A stretch of DNA of 54,058 bases from an uncultured Bacillaceae bacterium (lineage in GTDB: Bacteria > Bacillota > Bacilli > Caldalkalibacillales > Caldalkalibacillaceae), in assembly GCA_937967685.1 (NCBI GenBank), contig CALBTX010000142.1, positions 1 through 54,058 on the forward strand. Reading direction: 5' to 3'. The position numbers and the translations under genes were made by a program. This document shows, one piece after another, positions 7,659-16,007 of the stretch (positions within the stretch are counted from its first letter, which is position 1; every line of letters begins with the position of its first letter). The notes under the pieces are model-generated. The model was not told where the DNA came from and did not search any database. It saw nothing but the letters and a program-made list of their open reading frames with translations.

Positions 7659-8861
7659 GTGGCGGACGAAAAAGATTTAAATTTAAAACATTATCAGGTG
7701 AGAACAGATCTGGCCATAGAAGCACATCAAATAGCGCTGGAAGAAAACGAGAGGCGTCGAGGAGATTCGCTAAGCAAAAAAAATGAGCGGACGAAGCAGG
7801 ATCCAGAAAATCGAAAAGCTGACCATAAAGAGGATGGAATTCCCGGTGTACACGTCGACATGTTTGAAAAGGACGGCATCGAGGTGACAAAAGTACATAT
7901 TGAAACAGAAGAGGGCGCGAAGGAGGTCGGCAAACTTCCCGGGCGGTATTTGACGGTTGAAGCGCGAGGGTTGCGCCAACAAGACACGGATTACCAGGAT
8001 CAAGTGACCACTTTGCTGGCCGCACAAATGCAGCAGTTCCTTCAGGAGGCGAACATCAAAGCGGATGCCCGTTGTTTAATTGTCGGGTTGGGAAACTGGA
8101 ACGTCACACCTGATGCACTCGGTCCGATCGTGGTTGAAAATATGCTGGTGACCAACCATTTGTTTGAATTGCAACCCGAGCAGGTGGAAGAAGGGTTTCG
8201 GGCCGTCAGTGCCATCACCCCGGGGGTGATGGGCATCACCGGCTTGGAAACGAGTGAGATTGTCCGGGGGATTGTGGAGCGTTCCAAGCCGGATTTTGTC
8301 ATCGCTATTGATGCCTTGGCCTCCAGATCGATTGAAAGGTTGAATACGACCATTCAAATCAGTGATACAGGGATTCATCCCGGATCAGGGGTGGGCAATA
8401 AAAGAAAAGGTTTGAACGAAAGCACGCTGGGTGTTCCGGTGATCGCCATCGGTGTTCCCACCGTCGTTGATGCCGTCTCCATCGTCAGCGACACGCTTGA
8501 CTTTGTCATGGGGCATCTCGGCCAAAGAATGGAGGAAGAACGGGAAGGAAAGCATCCGAGGCGGGCTTTGGCACCCGGAGGGATGAACTTCGCTGTTCAG
8601 GAAGTGGAACGGTTTGATCCGAGTACCATTCCGGATGAAGAAGGGCGAAAAGTGCTGATGGGTATCGTCGGTACGCTGGGAGTTCAGGAAAAACGGCAGT
8701 TGATTCGAGAAGTTCTCCAACCTTTGGGACACCACCTGATTGTCACGCCGAAAGAAGTGGACGATTTTATTGAGGATATGGGCAATATCATTGCCAATGC
8801 ATTGAATGCCGCCTTACACGAGCAGGTGAATATGGACAACGTGTCTGCTTATACGCATTAA
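7659..8861 (+). CDS. gpr: GPR, spore germination protease
   Basis: Aspartic-like endopeptidase that degrades small acid-soluble spore proteins when spores germinate; made as a zymogen in the forespore. 400 residues, somewhat longer than the roughly 370 of B. subtilis GPR because of a charged insertion at about 30-55 (NERRRGDSLSKKNERTKQD). The prodomain site region (LKHYQVRTDLAIEAH) and the family motifs LIVGLGNWNVTPDALGP, GVMGITGLETSEI and VIAIDALASRS are present. GTG 7659 is chosen because GAGGTG (7647-7652) precedes it by 6 nt; the GTG at 7650 is part of that site. I looked for a sigma-G promoter in the 270-bp gap upstream and found none convincing. Confidence 0.95.
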   Translation: MADEKDLNLKHYQVRTDLAIEAHQIALEENERRRGDSLSKKNERTKQDPENRKADHKEDGIPGVHVDMFEKDGIEVTKVHIETEEGAKEVGKLPGRYLTVEARGLRQQDTDYQDQVTTLLAAQMQQFLQEANIKADARCLIVGLGNWNVTPDALGPIVVENMLVTNHLFELQPEQVEEGFRAVSAITPGVMGITGLETSEIVRGIVERSKPDFVIAIDALASRSIERLNTTIQISDTGIHPGSGVGNKRKGLNESTLGVPVIAIGVPTVVDAVSIVSDTLDFVMGHLGQRMEEEREGKHPRRALAPGGMNFAVQEVERFDPSTIPDEEGRKVLMGIVGTLGVQEKRQLIREVLQPLGHHLIVTPKEVDDFIEDMGNIIANALNAALHEQVNMDNVSAYTH

Positions 8862-8915
8862 CTTAACCGATTTTGGGGCATGTCCAAAAAAATGTTTAAA
8901 CGAGTTCTATCCTTT

Positions 8916-8963
8916 GGCAAGGCCACATAAAGTGTACTAACACGATCAGTGCCTTGTCTTTTT
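8916..8963 (+). terminator. probable terminator after gpr
   Basis: GGCAAGGC (8916-8923) can pair with GCCTTGTC (8951-8958, one G-T pair), followed by TTTTT. The loop is long (27 nt), so strength is uncertain. Confidence 0.5.
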
Positions 8964-9018
8964 AATGTCTTCAAGGAATGGCAAACATTCCGGTTGAGGC
9001 GGGCCGGAAAGTGAAAGG

Positions 9019-10260
9019 ATGATGGACATGTCTTCCCGTTTTCGTCGCAAAAAACGTACCAGGTCTATTTTTCCACATGCCAAACACGGATTGCTGGATC
9101 CGTCACGCACTTCCCTTCGTACAAAAATGCTTTATGTCATCATCAGTTTTTTGACGGTATTTGTGTTCACCTCTTTGCTTGCCCAAGTCCAGTCTCATTG
9201 GCATGTTTCTTCGAACACGTTGAAAAAATGGACAACCCCCATGTCTTTGGAGACGTTTGTGGCGACGTTAGGCATGGAACTTCCCCAGTTTAGAACGTAT
9301 ACGAAGTCGGCTGGAATAGAAGTTCCCCAAGCGTCGACCGTCATGCTGGAAATGGTCACTTCCTTTAACCCGGAAGATCCGCGAACGTTGATACGCAGGG
9401 AAATTCCCGGTTTTGTCTATTTTGATGGAGAAATTGTCAGTGCCGGCGAAGGGGTGAACTATACGGATATTCCGATTGAATCTTCACCGCCGCTCGAGGT
9501 GGTGATGGCCGAACGGGAAGCTGTGGCTGAGGAATTGACCGAAAAAGAAGAGGAACAGGACACGACAGATTCAGAAGAAGATCAGCAAGAGCCGGAATTA
9601 TCGACCGAAGGCAGGAAGGTGGTCTACATTTATCATACGCACAATCGTGAATCTTACTTGCCGTATTTGCCTTCGGCCACTTCAGCCGACGAAGCATATC
9701 ATGCGGAAATCAATATTACGAAAGTCGGCCAACGTTTGGGTGAAGAATTGGAGAAGAGAGGGATCGGCACGTATGTCGATATGACCGATATCACGCAACG
9801 TTTGAATGATGCCGGGCTGCAATTTGCCGATTCATATCAAGAATCCCGCGAAGTGGTTGAGGCGGCGATGGCCGAACAAAAGGATGTCACCTTTATGTTT
9901 GATTTGCATCGCGATTCGGTTGGGAAAGATAAAACAACGATAGAAATTGACGGAAAAAAATATGCCCGAACGGCGATCGTCATCGGCAGGAAAAATCCTC
10001 ATTATGAAAGCAACTTGGCTTTTGCCGAAAAATTGGAGGCGAAAATGGAGGAAGCGTATCCCGGGCTGAACCGGATGATTTATATGCCGGATAAAGGGAA
10101 TGGGGAGTATAATCAATCATTATCTGAGAATAATTTATTAATAGAAATCGGCGGCGTGGAAAATACGCTGGAAGAATCCTACCGCACGGCTGAAGCTTTG
10201 GCTGATGTCATTGCTGATCTTTACTGGGAAGCTGAAAAAGTAGATGCTCCCGCGAAATAA
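9019..10260 (+). CDS. spoIIP: SpoIIP, sporulation peptidoglycan hydrolase
   Basis: Amidase/endopeptidase of the DMP engulfment machine that thins septal peptidoglycan so that the mother cell can engulf the forespore. 413 residues. A membrane anchor lies at about 37-55, an acidic linker at about 160-195, and the catalytic domain after residue 200 carries the zinc-ligand motif IYHTHNRESY (H206, H208) and DLHRDS (H297), with IEIGGVENT near the end. ATG 9019 is given; ATG 9028 is better spaced from GTGAAAGG (9011-9018). It is followed by yqxA and lepA, as in B. subtilis. Confidence 0.95.
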   Translation: MMDMSSRFRRKKRTRSIFPHAKHGLLDPSRTSLRTKMLYVIISFLTVFVFTSLLAQVQSHWHVSSNTLKKWTTPMSLETFVATLGMELPQFRTYTKSAGIEVPQASTVMLEMVTSFNPEDPRTLIRREIPGFVYFDGEIVSAGEGVNYTDIPIESSPPLEVVMAEREAVAEELTEKEEEQDTTDSEEDQQEPELSTEGRKVVYIYHTHNRESYLPYLPSATSADEAYHAEINITKVGQRLGEELEKRGIGTYVDMTDITQRLNDAGLQFADSYQESREVVEAAMAEQKDVTFMFDLHRDSVGKDKTTIEIDGKKYARTAIVIGRKNPHYESNLAFAEKLEAKMEEAYPGLNRMIYMPDKGNGEYNQSLSENNLLIEIGGVENTLEESYRTAEALADVIADLYWEAEKVDAPAK

Positions 10261-10274
10261 AGGAAGGGATCGAA

Positions 10275-10700
10275 ATGGCCAGATTTACGGCAAAGGTGCT
10301 TTTGTTCATGTGTACGTTATTGTTCGGCATTTTGCTGGGCATCCATCAAGCGGAACTTGGTATTCTGGCGCTCGGGGGGATGAAAACGGATGTCGGCATC
10401 AAGCCCTTGGCCGAAGAACAGCATCCACCCTTTGAAGCACAGCATCCATCCATTGAGGATGCAGATGATACACGTGCTGAAACGGATGAAGAGGTGTATA
10501 TCACGAAAATAGATGGTCATGAGGTGGAAACGGCCGTCGTCGGACGAGCTCTCGATTTGGAAGAAAAACAGAAAAAATGGGAACAACGCAATCATCATAA
10601 CAAATATAGTTATCTGGGCAACCAAATCGGTGATGTTGTTTACTCCGTCTCCGAAAAAGGCGCGCAATGGTTCGTTCAGCAACTGGATAAAATTTTGTAA
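10275..10700 (+). CDS. yqxA: YqxA-like protein (DUF3679)
   Basis: 141-residue protein with a hydrophobic N-terminal segment (about 7-33) that looks like a membrane anchor, a charged middle, and a conserved end (YSYLGNQIGDVVYSVSEKGAQWFVQ). It matches YqxA in position, between spoIIP and lepA, and in overall pattern. Function unknown; co-transcription with spoIIP suggests a sporulation role. ATG 10275 follows AAGGAAGGG. Confidence 0.75.
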   Translation: MARFTAKVLLFMCTLLFGILLGIHQAELGILALGGMKTDVGIKPLAEEQHPPFEAQHPSIEDADDTRAETDEEVYITKIDGHEVETAVVGRALDLEEKQKKWEQRNHHNKYSYLGNQIGDVVYSVSEKGAQWFVQQLDKIL

Positions 10701-10728
10701 GCTGCACCATCATTGTTGCGGCTTTTTT
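10701..10728 (+). terminator. terminator of spoIIP-yqxA
   Basis: GCTGCA (10701-10706) pairs with TGCGGC (10717-10722), one G-U pair, with a 10-nt loop, followed by six T. It begins at the base after the yqxA stop codon. Confidence 0.7.
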
Positions 10729-10742
10729 GTTTCCGGCTGTTC

Positions 10743-10751
10743 TGTTATAAT
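10743..10751 (+). promoter_or_regulatory. extended -10 promoter of lepA
   Basis: TGTTATAAT (10743-10751) is a perfect -10 with the TGn extension. No good -35 is present at 17 bp, where the preceding terminator T-run falls. It lies 50 bp before the lepA start. Confidence 0.6.
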
Positions 10752-10801
10752 CGTCTTTGACTAAGCAGCGTTGTACAGATGGGTATGTGGGAGTGACAGT
10801 G

Positions 10802-12628
10802 ATGAACAGTGCAGAGCGCAGGAAACGGCAGCAGCGGATTCGCAATTTCTCTATTATTGCTCATATCGATCACGGTAAATCGACGTTAGCCGACCGTATT
10901 CTCGAAAATACGGGCACAGTCAGCGAGCGGGAGATGGAGGAACAACTTCTGGATCAAATGGACTTGGAACGGGAACGGGGGATTACGATTAAACTGAATT
11001 CCGTCCGCTTGCTATACAAGGCGAAAGACGGAGAAGAGTATGTATTTCATTTAATCGATACCCCGGGCCACGTGGATTTTACGTATGAAGTGTCCAGAAG
11101 TTTAGCGGCTTGCGAGGGAGCGCTGCTCGTTGTCGACGCCGCTCAAGGCATTGAAGCCCAGACGCTGGCCAACGTGTATCTGGCTTTGGACAATGATTTG
11201 GAAATCCTGCCGGTCATCAATAAAATTGACCTGCCTAATGCCGATCCGGACAAAGTGAAGCGGGAAATTGAAGACATCATCGGCTTGGAGGCGGATGAGG
11301 CTGTCTTGGCTTCGGCCAAGTCGGGTCTGGGGATTGATGACATATTGGAACAGATCGTCCATAAAGTGCCCCCGCCGAGCGGTGACCCGGATGCCCCTTT
11401 GAAGGCGCTGATCTTTGATTCCATCTATGATGCCTACCGTGGTGTGATCACATACATCCGTATCGTGGACGGCACGTTAAAACCGGGCATGAAAGTGAGA
11501 ATGATGGCCACGGGAAAGGAATTTGAAGTGAATGAAGTCGGCACGTTCACTCCCCAGCCCGTCAAAGTTGACGAATTAACGGTTGGCGATGTCGGTTTTA
11601 TGGCCGCTTCGATTAAAAGCGTCGGAGATACGCGGGTTGGAGATACGATTACCGATGCCGAAAACCCGGCTTCCGCCGCTTTGCCCGGATACCGTAAAGT
11701 GAATCCAATGGTCTTCTGCGGCATGTATCCGGTTGATTCCGGGGATTACAACGATTTAAGGGATGCATTGGAAAAGTTGCAATTGAACGATGCTTCCCTG
11801 CAATGGGAAGCGGAATCTTCCCAAGCGCTCGGCTTTGGTTTTCGGACCGGTTTCTTAGGTTTGCTGCACATGGAAATCATTCAGGAACGCATTGAGCGGG
11901 AATTCAACATTCCATTGATTACAACCGCCCCCAACGTTGTTTATCGGGTGACGCAAACGAACGGTGAAGTGATTCAGATTGACAATCCGAGCATGATGCC
12001 CGAGCAGCAACATGTGGAAAAGATCGAAGAACCGTATGTCAAGGCGACCATTATGGTTCCGAATGACTTCGTCGGGGCCGTGATGGAACTTTCCCAAAGT
12101 AAACGGGGACACTTCCTGGACATGCAATATTTGGATGAACGCCGGGTGAACATCACGTACGAAATGCCTCTGGCCGAAATTGTTTATGATTTTTTCGACC
12201 AGTTGAAATCGAAAACGAAAGGTTATGCGTCATTCGACTATGAACCGATCGGCTACCGCGCTTCCAAACTCGTAAAAATGGATATTCTTCTGAACGGAGA
12301 AGCGGTTGATGCTTTATCGACGATCGTCCATCGTGATCAAGCCTATCATCGCGGCAAATTGTTGGCTCAAAAATTGAAGGAGCTCATTCCGAGACAAATG
12401 TTCGAAGTTCCCGTTCAAGCGGCGATTGGCAACAAAATTATTGCTCGCGAAACGATTCGGGCCTTGCGCAAAAATGTGCTGTCCAAATGTTACGGTGGAG
12501 ATATTACCCGCAAACGGAAATTGTTGGAGAAACAAAAAGAGGGTAAAAAAAGGATGAAAGCCGTAGGCAATGTGGAGATTCCCCAGGAGGCATTCATGGC
12601 TGTCCTGCAGATGGACCCCGGGGATTAA
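10802..12628 (+). CDS. lepA: LepA / elongation factor 4
   Basis: Ribosome-associated translational GTPase. 608 residues, normal length. The G domain begins with the P-loop AHIDHGKST (20-28), followed by DTPGH and NKIDLP; the EF4-specific C-terminal domain ends with GDITRKRKLLEKQKEGKKRM, as expected. ATG 10802 is chosen over the in-frame TTG at 10757, which would add 15 poorly conserved residues and overlap the promoter region. Confidence 0.97.
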   Translation: MNSAERRKRQQRIRNFSIIAHIDHGKSTLADRILENTGTVSEREMEEQLLDQMDLERERGITIKLNSVRLLYKAKDGEEYVFHLIDTPGHVDFTYEVSRSLAACEGALLVVDAAQGIEAQTLANVYLALDNDLEILPVINKIDLPNADPDKVKREIEDIIGLEADEAVLASAKSGLGIDDILEQIVHKVPPPSGDPDAPLKALIFDSIYDAYRGVITYIRIVDGTLKPGMKVRMMATGKEFEVNEVGTFTPQPVKVDELTVGDVGFMAASIKSVGDTRVGDTITDAENPASAALPGYRKVNPMVFCGMYPVDSGDYNDLRDALEKLQLNDASLQWEAESSQALGFGFRTGFLGLLHMEIIQERIEREFNIPLITTAPNVVYRVTQTNGEVIQIDNPSMMPEQQHVEKIEEPYVKATIMVPNDFVGAVMELSQSKRGHFLDMQYLDERRVNITYEMPLAEIVYDFFDQLKSKTKGYASFDYEPIGYRASKLVKMDILLNGEAVDALSTIVHRDQAYHRGKLLAQKLKELIPRQMFEVPVQAAIGNKIIARETIRALRKNVLSKCYGGDITRKRKLLEKQKEGKKRMKAVGNVEIPQEAFMAVLQMDPGD

Positions 12629-12646
12629 TAGTAACCCCCGGGCGGG

Positions 12647-12676
12647 AGTGCCGCCGTTGAACTGCGGCACTTTATT
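12647..12676 (+). terminator. terminator of lepA
   Basis: AGTGCCGC (12647-12654) pairs perfectly with GCGGCACT (12664-12671), 9-nt loop, followed by TTATTCTT. No T-run lies on the other strand, so the convergent minus-strand gene needs another stop signal. Confidence 0.75.
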
Positions 12677-12681
12677 CTTCT

Positions 12682-14385
12682 CTATGATGACATCGAGGGG
12701 ATCATGGACGCTGTTGTTTGTACATCAAAACAGACGGGCTGTTCGGTGAACAAGTTTTCGCTAAGTGCCTCAGCCAATTCATCTTCTTTTTCAACGCGCA
12801 CGCCTTTGGCACCGAAAGTTTCAGCCAACCGGGCGAAGTCCGGATTGTGCAAGTCAACGCCGAACGGAGCATAACCTTCGGCCATCATCTTATGCTTCTC
12901 CAGGGCGAGGGAGCGGTTGTTGACGACGATGACGATCACCGGCAGACGGTGTTTGACGGCGGTGGAAAATTCCATCATCGTCATCGCCAGACCACCGTCG
13001 CCGACGATGGCCACCACTTGTTTTTCGGGGTAGGCGAGCTTCGCCGCCAAAGCCGCCGGCAAGCCGTAGCCCATCGTGCGCCATTTTCCTGAGTAAAGCA
13101 CATCCTGTCTTTCGGCCCGGAAATGGCGGTTAAACCATAAGGTATGGTCACCCGTATCCAGGACGATGATCGCATCAGGATTGACGTGCTCGTCTATAAC
13201 GGACATGAGACGCTGCGGGGAGATGGCGGACGGGTGATGATCGCTTGTCGCCTGGCTTCGCTCGAATTCCAGGCGCCGGTTCATGTTTTTTTTGGTTTGA
13301 ACGATTTGTTTTTCCCACGTCTTACGGTTGCTGTTTTGTACTTGCTGCCTTTCTCGAAGGCGTTGCAAAAGCATGCCCGTCACTTGGACGGCGTCGCCGA
13401 CGAGGGCGTATTTGACGTGACGATGCCCTTCAATCGCTGCCGGAGATTGATCAATCTGAATGATCTCGGTTTGTTGGGGGACGAATCCTTCCGGCCACCA
13501 ATTGGCGCCGATGGCCAGAATGCAATCTGACTGTTGCAGCGTTTGTTTGCTTTCATCTATTCCTCCTTGACCGATTCCGCCTAAGTTTAGGGGATGCTGA
13601 TAAGGAATCACTCCTTTGGCTCCCAACGTTTCGATGATGCCTGCTTGCAAAATCGCGGCCAGCTGCTTGATTTCATGTGCTGCCCCGCGGGAACCTTCGC
13701 CGATCAATATGACCGGTTTTTGCGCTTCAGCCAGACGTGTCACCGCTTGATCCAAAGCGGACAAGTTTTGTGGTTTTGTCTGATGAAGGAGGCCTAAGGG
13801 CGCTCGAGGTTCAGATTGGCAAACGGCGGAAAATAAATCTTTGGGAACGGAGAGATGGGCTACTCCCCGCTGGCTTTGCGCCTCAATCAATGCTTTTTGC
13901 AAAACATCAACGATGGCTTCGGGGTGTTCCAGTTCAGTGGAATAAACGGCCAAAGGAGCCATCATTTGTTGTTGATTGATGTACTGTTTGGCCTCTGTCC
14001 CCGCTTTTTTCCGTTCGACCTGTCCGCTGATGACGAGCAAGGGAATGCGGTCTTGAGCGGCGTCGGCAATGCCGTTCAACATGTTCACCAGCCCCGGCCC
14101 GCTTGTGGCAATGCACACACCGATGTGTTGGGTGCATTTCCCTTCGGTGGAAGCCATCAAAGCGGCGGCTGTTTCATGGCGAACATCGATATAGCGGATT
14201 TGATTTTGATAAGGCAGCGCGGCAAGGAAAGCAAGAATGGCATCGCCTGCCACGCCGTATATGTGCTTGACGTCCCATAACGCCAGCTGTTTTAAGATGA
14301 CTTCAGCGACAGTCAATGGCTTGGTCGTCTTCTGATCGGGACTCGCCGGTGCAATCAGCGCCCTGTTGAGTGAAGAGTCAGTCAT
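12682..14385 (-). CDS. thiamine-diphosphate enzyme, pyruvate oxidase / acetolactate synthase type
   Basis: 567-residue ThDP enzyme with the three usual domains: PYR (about 25-190, catalytic Glu in RHE at 69-71 and TSGPGLVN), central FAD/nucleotide-type domain (about 205-340), and PP (about 395-550, GDG at 462-464 and NN at 489-490, the Mg-ThDP motif). It resembles pyruvate oxidases such as B. subtilis YdaP, with an unusual N-terminal extension of about 20 residues. Substrate cannot be settled from sequence; acetolactate synthase-like or another 2-oxoacid decarboxylating activity is possible. ATG 14385 follows AAAGGAGAG. It interrupts the usual lepA-hemW adjacency and is on the opposite strand, which suggests insertion. 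Confidence 0.82.
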   Translation of the reverse strand: MTDSSLNRALIAPASPDQKTTKPLTVAEVILKQLALWDVKHIYGVAGDAILAFLAALPYQNQIRYIDVRHETAAALMASTEGKCTQHIGVCIATSGPGLVNMLNGIADAAQDRIPLLVISGQVERKKAGTEAKQYINQQQMMAPLAVYSTELEHPEAIVDVLQKALIEAQSQRGVAHLSVPKDLFSAVCQSEPRAPLGLLHQTKPQNLSALDQAVTRLAEAQKPVILIGEGSRGAAHEIKQLAAILQAGIIETLGAKGVIPYQHPLNLGGIGQGGIDESKQTLQQSDCILAIGANWWPEGFVPQQTEIIQIDQSPAAIEGHRHVKYALVGDAVQVTGMLLQRLRERQQVQNSNRKTWEKQIVQTKKNMNRRLEFERSQATSDHHPSAISPQRLMSVIDEHVNPDAIIVLDTGDHTLWFNRHFRAERQDVLYSGKWRTMGYGLPAALAAKLAYPEKQVVAIVGDGGLAMTMMEFSTAVKHRLPVIVIVVNNRSLALEKHKMMAEGYAPFGVDLHNPDFARLAETFGAKGVRVEKEDELAEALSENLFTEQPVCFDVQTTASMIPSMSS

Positions 14386-14528
14386 AAGCAGCTCTCCTTT
14401 CTTTTTTGAGTATGCCCTATTCCGGAAATGACCATGCTTCGACCTGCCCAATGAATGAGAGTGACAACGCCGGTTGATATTCATCTAAGCGACCATTTGT
14501 GCGCTTAAACGAAAGAAGTGAGCCCAGG

Positions 14529-15668
14529 ATGCCCAAATCGGTTTACATCCATATCCCTTTTTGTGAGCATATTTGTCCATATTGCGATTTTAATAAAGTC
14601 GTCTTAAAGGGACAGCCGGTGCTGGACTACCTTCATGCCTTGCGCAAGGAGATGGAAATCACATTTGAGCGTGAACCGGCGGCCGATATTCAGACGATTT
14701 ATGTCGGGGGAGGCACACCGACGGCCTTAGACACAAAGCAAATGCGTTTCTTTCTAGATAGCGTACGCTCGGTTGTCCAACCGCAAACGGACGAGGTCGA
14801 ATTTTCGATGGAGGTGAATCCGGGTACGGTTGATGAGGAAAAATTACGGGTGATGAAGGAAGGCGGGGTGAATCGTCTTTCATTCGGGGTGCAGTCTTTT
14901 GATGATCAATTGTTAAAACGCATCGGGCGCATCCATGACGCCCGCGACGTGTATCGATCACTAGCGTTGGCGCGTAGGGCGGGTTTTGAGAACATCTCGA
15001 TAGACTTAATGTTCGGCTTGCCCGAACAGACGCTGCCCAGCTTGAGCCGAACGGTGGATGCGGCTCTTGAGTTAGAACTCCCCCATTTATCAGCATACAG
15101 CCTGCTCGTGGAAGAAGGGACCCCTTTTCATCGTTTGTATCAAAAAGGGAAACTTCCCCTGCCTTCGGAAGAAGAAGAATATGAGATGTATGAGCTTGTC
15201 ATTCATAAAATGTTGGATCAAGGATACAGCCATTACGAAATAAGCAATTTCGCCAAGCCGGGGTTTGAAAGCCGGCACAATCTGACGTACTGGCGAAACG
15301 AAGAATATTACGGTTTTGGAGCCGGTGCACACGGCTATGTGCGCGGCGTGCGTTATGAGAATGCCGCCTCTTTGCGGGAATACATTGATTTGGTCAACAA
15401 AGAAGGCCATGCCTCTGTTCATCGTCACGTTGTTTCCGAAAAAGAAGCGATGGAAGAAACGATGATGATGGGCTTGCGCCTCAAGGAAGGGGTTTCGCGA
15501 GAGGTTTTCCGTCAACGCTTTGGCCTTGCCTTGGAGGACGTTTATGCGCGCGAGCTGGAAATGTTGTTCAATAAAGGACTGCTGCAAGAAAAGGGCGGGC
15601 GATATGCTTTAACGTCCAAAGGCGTATTCCTGGGCAACGAAGTATTTGTCATGTTTATGCAGTCATAA
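14529..15668 (+). CDS. hemW: HemW, heme chaperone (radical-SAM, coproporphyrinogen oxidase-like)
   Basis: Radical-SAM family protein that binds heme and passes it to respiratory enzymes; formerly annotated HemN or YqeR-type coproporphyrinogen III oxidase. 379 residues. Cluster motif C12-x3-C16-x2-C19 (CEHICPYC), GGGTPT, and the HemW-type HNLTYW motif are present; the C-terminal HemN domain closes the protein. ATG 14529 follows GAAGTGAG; an ORF start at 14499 lacks a ribosome site. Located just before hrcA, as in B. subtilis, but separated from it here by a 339-bp gap with repeats. Confidence 0.93.
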   Translation: MPKSVYIHIPFCEHICPYCDFNKVVLKGQPVLDYLHALRKEMEITFEREPAADIQTIYVGGGTPTALDTKQMRFFLDSVRSVVQPQTDEVEFSMEVNPGTVDEEKLRVMKEGGVNRLSFGVQSFDDQLLKRIGRIHDARDVYRSLALARRAGFENISIDLMFGLPEQTLPSLSRTVDAALELELPHLSAYSLLVEEGTPFHRLYQKGKLPLPSEEEEYEMYELVIHKMLDQGYSHYEISNFAKPGFESRHNLTYWRNEEYYGFGAGAHGYVRGVRYENAASLREYIDLVNKEGHASVHRHVVSEKEAMEETMMMGLRLKEGVSREVFRQRFGLALEDVYARELEMLFNKGLLQEKGGRYALTSKGVFLGNEVFVMFMQS

Positions 15669-15669
15669 G

Positions 15670-15812
15670 AACGGTTTTATGCAGAACGGTTTTAAGCAGA
15701 TTTAAGAAGGGTTTTAAGCACAACTCATCCATCGCACTTTGAAGTCTGTCCGACAGGTTTTTTTAAGCAGGCCAGGACGGTTTTAAGCAGGCTTAAAGAC
15801 AGTTTTTCGCAG
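15670..15812. repeat. degenerate 15-bp repeat, six copies, hemW-hrcA gap
   Basis: Consensus AACGGTTTTAAGCAG occurs at 15670-15684, 15685-15699 (directly adjacent), 15707-15721, 15754-15770 (with extra T), 15776-15790 and 15798-15812. The first copy begins next to the hemW stop codon. The remainder of this 339-bp non-coding gap holds the hrcA promoter and CIRCE. A weak CTG/CAG hairpin before a T-run at 15746-15765 may stop hemW transcripts. Confidence 0.85.
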
Positions 15813-15858
15813 ACATAAGGACATTGAGAATGAGGTGGCTATAAGGTTAGCGAATGAA

Positions 15859-15887
15859 TTGACATTTAAAACCGGGTTTGGTATTTT
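15859..15887 (+). promoter_or_regulatory. sigma-A promoter of the hrcA operon
   Basis: TTGACA (15859-15864), 17 bp, TATTTT (15882-15887). The -35 is perfect. CIRCE starts 11 bp after the -10, over the expected transcription start. Confidence 0.8.
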
Positions 15888-15897
15888 GGTATTAGAT

Positions 15898-15924
15898 TTA
15901 GCACTCTTATGTTTTGAGTGCTAA
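15898..15924 (+). promoter_or_regulatory. CIRCE operator (HrcA binding site)
   Basis: Perfect TTAGCACTC-N9-GAGTGCTAA inverted repeat. HrcA bound here represses hrcA-grpE-dnaK until heat stress titrates GroE, which is needed to keep HrcA active (known for the family). Confidence 0.98.
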
Positions 15925-16007
15925 CATGGTGCATGCTGGTGCGGTTTGCCAAGAAGGTTGTCTCGGGAGCGAACCGGTTTGATGCACTCAAACAAAGGGT
16001 GATTTTT

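Noticed and set aside
10757..10801. TTG start of lepA 15 codons upstream
   Set aside because: It falls right after the -10 box, is not part of the conserved protein and lacks a ribosome site.
12718..14280. several plus-strand ORFs opposite the ThDP enzyme
   Set aside because: All are shadows of the minus-strand gene; none has homology or a ribosome site.
15670..15812. CRISPR array in the hemW-hrcA gap
   Set aside because: Repeats are only about 15 bp, degenerate, unevenly spaced, partly contiguous, and no cas gene is present.
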